Origin: Weissella oryzae SG25
GTDB lineage: Bacteria > Bacillota > Bacilli > Lactobacillales > Lactobacillaceae
Direction of reading: 5' to 3'
NCBI RefSeq assembly: GCF_000691805.2
Contig: NZ_DF820485.1
Coordinates: 1 to 64,000 of the forward strand
DNA: 64,000 nucleotides
Below the pieces are notes generated by a model. It ran no database searches and had not been told where the DNA came from. It saw nothing but the letters and a program-made list of their open reading frames with translations. Below, in pieces: positions 60,340 to 64,000 of the stretch. A program made the translations under genes and the position numbers. Each line of letters starts with the position of its first letter. Position 1 is the stretch's first letter.

Positions 60340-62418
60340 ATGAAAAAGTATCTAATTTTAACGGAAAAACCTTCAGCTGCCCAAAATTTTAGTAAAGCAT
60401 TGGGGGGCTTGACGGGTGATTTTGCCGATTTCACCTATCAAATTACAAATTTGCGTGGGCATGTAATGACCCTAGTTGATCCGGAAGTAATGGTGGAAGA
60501 GTCACTTAAGAAACAATATAGATCATGGCAAATTAAATACTTACCTTGGCAATTATCAGATTTTTCTTGGCAGCGGGACTATATTAAAACCCGCAATTTA
60601 CGGACTGGCCGGCTTGAATCAACTAAAAAGTTAGTTGATGAATTAAAAAAGGAGAGTCGGCGTGGTTATGATGCGATTGTGATTGCAACTGATACGGACC
60701 CATCAGGTGAAGGCGAATTATTAGCTTGGGAAGCGCTCGAGGCGATTGGTTGGTCCGGGCAAGTATTGCGAGCAAACTTTATTGACGAATCAATAAAAGA
60801 ACTGCAAAAAGCCTTGCGAAACCTACGGGATGTTTCAGTGATGGCTGAAGATGGTGAGTATTTAAAAGGTGAAGGAAGGAATCGCTGGGATTTTGCTTCA
60901 ATGCAGTTAACTCGAATTGCAACAACGGCTGCTAAACGAGCTGGTTTTAAAGTAGTTGCCCGTGAGGGACGTCTTAAATCAGTGATTGCTTGGAAGATCT
61001 ACGAACAATTAATGGCAATTAAAAATTATGTGGCGAAACCTTTTTTTGAAGTTAAGTTTATTGATCCGGCAGGCCATATCTTTACCAGATCAAGTAAAAG
61101 TGATGATTTGGCAAGTTGGCGTTTTATGGATAAGCAAGCCGCTATAAATGATTTAGCTAATTACCATTCAAGTGCAGTTACAAATGAGCAACATAAAAAA
61201 AAGCGACAGCAACCAGGACGATTGCTTGATTTAGCGGGCCTAGCTGCTAGTTTAGCGACACGCGGGTTTAATGCTAAAGAGATTTTAGCAACTTACCAAA
61301 AAATGTATGAAGCTCAATTAGTGTCTTATCCACGAACTGAGGACAAAACAATTACCCCAGAGCAATTCAATGAGTTAGCACCACTAGCAGACAAAATTGC
61401 CGCTTTAGTGGGGGTTGATCAGACCTTATTGACTCATCGACAGGCACGAAGTACACATGTTAAACCACAAGGTTCGCATGGTGCTAACCGCCCTGGTTTG
61501 ACCTTACCAGGTAATTTAGCAAGTTTGAGTAAGTATGGGCCAAGTGGGCCGGCAATTTATGAATTATTAGCAAAAAACTACTTAGCAATGTTAGCAGAAG
61601 ACTACATTTATGACCATGTAACAGCAGAATTGCTGGATTACCCCAAATTTAAAACGGCTTTCAATATTCCAATTGCTCTAAACTTTAAAAAGATTTTTGA
61701 TAGCCAACAGGAAGTCGCACTCGATGACCATAAAACAACCTATAAAAGTAATCAAGTGGGGCCAATGGCTGACCCTATGGTGGCTGAAGGGGTTAATCCT
61801 AAACCACAACAGCCAAGTACAAAATGGATAATGGCTTTTTTGGAAAAGAACCAAGTGGGTACTGGTGCGACAAGAGTTTCAACCTTAGCTGAAATGGGTC
61901 GGGGGAGTCAAGCGATGTTAAAGGAAAATCGAGGCAAGCTAACCTTAACGCAAACTGGGGATGTATCAGCAATCCTGGTTAAGGATACTTGGATTGCTTC
62001 ACCCAAAATTACTAAGCGTTTGTTTGAAATGATGGAACAAGTCGGGCGTTTTGAGATAAAACAAGCTAAACTCTCAGAATCAGTTACGATGCTAGTTGAA
62101 CATGATTTGCCAATCATGGTTGCAAATGCTGAACAATTGATTCCTTTACTAGGCCAACCAAAAGCAAGTAAACCTCGGCGAACGCCAAGTGAGAAGATTA
62201 CAGCTGAATGGCAGGGGCAGACGATTTCTTTTGCTAAAGAGTGGAGCGGACATACATTTACAACCGCCGAAATTGAGCAACTAATAGCGGGACAAGAGAT
62301 TACATTTCCAGCTAAAACTAAACGCGGTAAAGATTATATGGCACGCGGACAGTTGGCTAAGCAAACATATAAGGGTAGTACCTTTTATGGATTTAAATTA
62401 AAGCCAAAAGATAAATAG
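60340..62418 (+). CDS. topB: DNA topoisomerase III
   Basis: This is a 692-residue type IA topoisomerase. Toprim motifs are visible: LTEKPSAAQNFSKAL at the N-terminus and ATDTDPSGEGE near residue 125. The catalytic Tyr330 is in SYPRTEDKTITPEQF. The C-terminal region repeats zinc-free domains (ITFPAKTKRGKDYMARGQL). It resolves DNA entanglements. It follows the membrane protein gene closely. Confidence 0.93.
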   Translation: MKKYLILTEKPSAAQNFSKALGGLTGDFADFTYQITNLRGHVMTLVDPEVMVEESLKKQYRSWQIKYLPWQLSDFSWQRDYIKTRNLRTGRLESTKKLVDELKKESRRGYDAIVIATDTDPSGEGELLAWEALEAIGWSGQVLRANFIDESIKELQKALRNLRDVSVMAEDGEYLKGEGRNRWDFASMQLTRIATTAAKRAGFKVVAREGRLKSVIAWKIYEQLMAIKNYVAKPFFEVKFIDPAGHIFTRSSKSDDLASWRFMDKQAAINDLANYHSSAVTNEQHKKKRQQPGRLLDLAGLAASLATRGFNAKEILATYQKMYEAQLVSYPRTEDKTITPEQFNELAPLADKIAALVGVDQTLLTHRQARSTHVKPQGSHGANRPGLTLPGNLASLSKYGPSGPAIYELLAKNYLAMLAEDYIYDHVTAELLDYPKFKTAFNIPIALNFKKIFDSQQEVALDDHKTTYKSNQVGPMADPMVAEGVNPKPQQPSTKWIMAFLEKNQVGTGATRVSTLAEMGRGSQAMLKENRGKLTLTQTGDVSAILVKDTWIASPKITKRLFEMMEQVGRFEIKQAKLSESVTMLVEHDLPIMVANAEQLIPLLGQPKASKPRRTPSEKITAEWQGQTISFAKEWSGHTFTTAEIEQLIAGQEITFPAKTKRGKDYMARGQLAKQTYKGSTFYGFKLKPKDK

Positions 62419-62593
62419 TTCGATATAGTACGTGCGCTATAAAAAGCTTGCAATATGTTTATAGCTCCTGTAATATAAATATTTGTAATTTACTAGCTAT
62501 TAAAACGATATTAAGGAATTAGTTATCAATAGCTGGTTCTGTCGTCAATAATAGTTGTGGATCAACCACAAATACATTTAAGGAGTTATGTTA

Positions 62594-62743
62594 ATGCGCA
62601 TTAACATTATATTGGAAGCCGCCGAAACTGGTGAGCGTATCTACCTTACTTCGAAGAATCGTCGTAACACACCAGACCGCTTGGAGTTGAAGAAGTATTC
62701 ACCAAAGCTACGTCGCGTTACTACATTCAAGGAGGTAAAGTAA
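62594..62743 (+). CDS. rpmG: ribosomal protein L33, zinc-free paralogue
   Basis: This is a 49-residue L33 ([20 protein letters not shown], then [20 protein letters not shown]). All four zinc-binding Cys of the usual form are absent: the CxxC site reads AAETG and the second reads YSPKL. AAGGAG lies upstream of the ATG. Two bases after it begins a zinc-free S14, so the pair is probably the zinc-starvation alternative set. Confidence 0.92.
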   Translation: MRINIILEAAETGERIYLTSKNRRNTPDRLELKKYSPKLRRVTTFKEVK

Positions 62744-62745
62744 TC

Positions 62746-63015
62746 ATGGCTAAAAAGTCAAAGATCGCTAAGGCAAAGAAGATTGAAGCTACAGTTGAGA
62801 AGTATGCTGCTAAGCGTGCTGCTTTAAAGGCAGCTGGTGATTATGTTGGACTATCAAAGTTGCCACGTAATGCATCACCTGTACGTATGCACAATCGTGA
62901 TTTGATTGATGGACGTCCTCATGCTTACATGCGTGAGTTCGGAATGTCACGTTTGAACTTCCGTCAATTAGCACACAAGGGTCTTATCCCTGGTGTTAAG
63001 AAAGCTTCTTGGTAA
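62746..63015 (+). CDS. rpsN: ribosomal protein S14, zinc-free paralogue
   Basis: This is an 89-residue S14 of the long, cysteine-free type: [44 protein letters not shown] carries no Cys in the region that normally holds the zinc knuckle. AAGGAGG lies before the ATG. Together with L33 it may replace the zinc forms, usually under Zur control, although no Zur box was found by eye upstream. Confidence 0.93.
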   Translation: MAKKSKIAKAKKIEATVEKYAAKRAALKAAGDYVGLSKLPRNASPVRMHNRDLIDGRPHAYMREFGMSRLNFRQLAHKGLIPGVKKASW

Positions 63016-63022
63016 GAAGCTC

Positions 63023-63051
63023 AAAGGCCACTTTCTAGTGGCCTTTTTTTT
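63023..63051 (+). terminator. rpmG-rpsN terminator
   Basis: AAAGGCCACT pairs perfectly with AGTGGCCTTT, followed by T8. Confidence 0.92.
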
Positions 63052-63118
63052 AGCAGTCACTAAGTTAGGTTTAGTATTATAATTTAAAAAGGTGTTGGGG
63101 ATAAGGGAGATTATTTAA

Positions 63119-63601
63119 ATGGCAGAAAAAGATAATAATCGATTAGATCAATTAGAAAAGGGGATGCAAAGTCTCCAATCAGCAACAGATATGTTAATGC
63201 GACATTCGCTACTGGTTGATTTTCGTAAGTTTCTTACTAACGATAAGGTAATGGGCTTTGCAATTGGTGTAATTGTCGGAAATACTTTTACTGATGTCGT
63301 AAAGTCCTTTGTAGCATTATTAACGGGAATTATTAATTTTTTTGTAGTGCTAATCTTATCGCCAGAGCATATTTTGAAGTGGCAAGTAATTCCTTTGGAT
63401 AATTTTATCCAGTCATTGTTGTCGATGCTTTTAATTGCTGGTTCGGTCTTCTTCTTTGTTAAATTATTGAATAATGTGTGGGCACGTAATCCTGAGGAAC
63501 AATTTGGTTATAATGCAACCTTTGTTGAGACGCAAAAATTGCGTAAGGCTCAGGAAGAGACAAATGATTTATTGCGTGAATTGATCGAAAAGTCAAAATA
63601 A
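63119..63601 (+). CDS. mscL: large-conductance mechanosensitive channel with N-terminal extension
   Basis: This is a 160-residue channel. The MscL first helix is DFRKFLTNDKVMGFAIGVIVGNTFTDVVKSFVALL, then a periplasmic loop and second helix (LLSMLLIAGSVFFFVKLLNNV) with a charged helical C-terminus. About 30 extra residues, coiled-coil-like (LDQLEKGMQSLQSATDMLM), precede the first helix. It protects against hypo-osmotic shock. Loosely spaced from the preceding operon. Confidence 0.85.
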   Translation: MAEKDNNRLDQLEKGMQSLQSATDMLMRHSLLVDFRKFLTNDKVMGFAIGVIVGNTFTDVVKSFVALLTGIINFFVVLILSPEHILKWQVIPLDNFIQSLLSMLLIAGSVFFFVKLLNNVWARNPEEQFGYNATFVETQKLRKAQEETNDLLRELIEKSK

Positions 63602-63617
63602 TGGTGAGGCCAAAGAA

Positions 63618-64000
63618 ATGCGAATCCAAGATCAAGAAAAACGGTTAGCTTTAAAAAAAGCAGCATTAACCCTTGTCGCTAATGATGGAATAACTCAATT
63701 GAGCATGGCAAAACTAGCAAAAGCAACTAACCTTTCAGTTGCAACGGCGTACATTTACTTTGAAAATAAGACGGACTTATTGGGACATCTTTATACAGAA
63801 GCACTAGAACAAATTTTGCTTGCGACGGATGGCATTGAATTAAGCGGCTTACCCTTAAAGGAACAATTTACACAGGTATTAAATCATTATGCAAAAGCGT
63901 TGTTGCATAATCCTCTTTATGCAAACTTTATTCGAATAATGAATACAAACCAAGAAGCCTTGCCGATTGATTTACAAGGGCAAGGGGCACTTGTAAGTGC
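63618..64000 (+). CDS. TetR family regulator (partial)
   Basis: The frame begins MRIQDQEKRLALKKAALTLV and runs off the window. It has the TetR helix-turn-helix (GITQLSMAKLAKATNLSVATAYIYFENKTDLLGHLY). The ligand-binding part is incomplete. It begins 17 bases after mscL. Ligand and targets unknown. Confidence 0.88.
   Translation, partial: MRIQDQEKRLALKKAALTLVANDGITQLSMAKLAKATNLSVATAYIYFENKTDLLGHLYTEALEQILLATDGIELSGLPLKEQFTQVLNHYAKALLHNPLYANFIRIMNTNQEALPIDLQGQGALVS

Noticed and set aside
62419-62593. Zur operator before rpmG-rpsN
   Set aside because: No inverted repeat close to the Firmicutes Zur consensus was found; only partial AT-rich words.

Overview
The window looks like the chromosome of a low-GC lactic acid bacterium. 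The marker set is ccpA next to pepQ, spx-mecA-coiA-pepF, a mevalonate-pathway mvaS, pyruvate oxidase, zinc-free L33/S14 paralogues and a hisS-aspS operon behind a T-box. Weissella or another Leuconostoc-group member of Lactobacillaceae fits best. This assignment is inference from gene content, not a database match.

Bases 1 to about 22.6 kb are the right half of a siphovirus prophage read left to right. It runs HNH nuclease, a possible cos region, small and large terminase, a small membrane protein, portal, protease, capsid, head-tail connectors, major tail protein, gpG/gpGT tail chaperones (with a visible -1 slippery site GGGTTTA), a 1509-residue tape measure with seven 33-residue repeats and a transglycosylase domain, Dit, Tal, BppU-type and collagen-like baseplate proteins, XkdX, holin, and a signal-peptide GH25 endolysin. 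A separately transcribed amidase and a promoter-hairpin-terminator unit that looks like a small RNA close the element. The prophage integrase must lie left of the window.

From 22.6 to 32.9 kb there is a sparse accessory region: DsrE-like protein, SemiSWEET, Hsp20, YjbR, an amidohydrolase of the aromatic-acid decarboxylase type, two secreted proteins, TspO, DUF1361 and small membrane proteins. They are separated by long non-coding stretches. Several stretches hold decayed copies of prophage sequence (amidase C-terminus, a baseplate gene start, an endolysin start) and a tRNA-like relic, so this region has probably hosted prophages repeatedly.

From 32.9 to 40.7 kb there are core genes: spx, mecA, an N-terminally short coiA, pepF, two envelope-stress type small proteins, and divergent pepQ/ccpA with a cre site over the ccpA promoter. 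Next come tRNA-Glu and tRNA-Ser. A second integrase (41.1-42.3 kb) sits at tRNA-Ser with five TGAAAC-type repeats. Immediately beyond it is the most unusual locus seen here: three tandem promoter-hairpin-terminator units of about 70 nt, each likely a small RNA, followed by a 28-residue hydrophobic peptide gene resembling Fst-type toxins. The loop at the 5' end of the peptide mRNA (CCGCAAAA) is perfectly complementary to the terminator loops of two of the three small RNAs (TTTTGCGG). This suggests a type I toxin-antitoxin system with tandem antitoxin RNAs.

From 44.3 kb to the end there is an Mga-like regulator, an unassigned multi-hairpin RNA candidate at 45.9-46.1 kb, and then housekeeping genes: coaBC, mvaS, cell-wall amidase, T-box/hisS/aspS, yitT-like, rpsU, yqeY, phoH-ybeY-dgkA-era, pox (with a textbook cre site), a membrane protein, topB, rpmG-rpsN, mscL and the start of a TetR regulator cut by the window edge.
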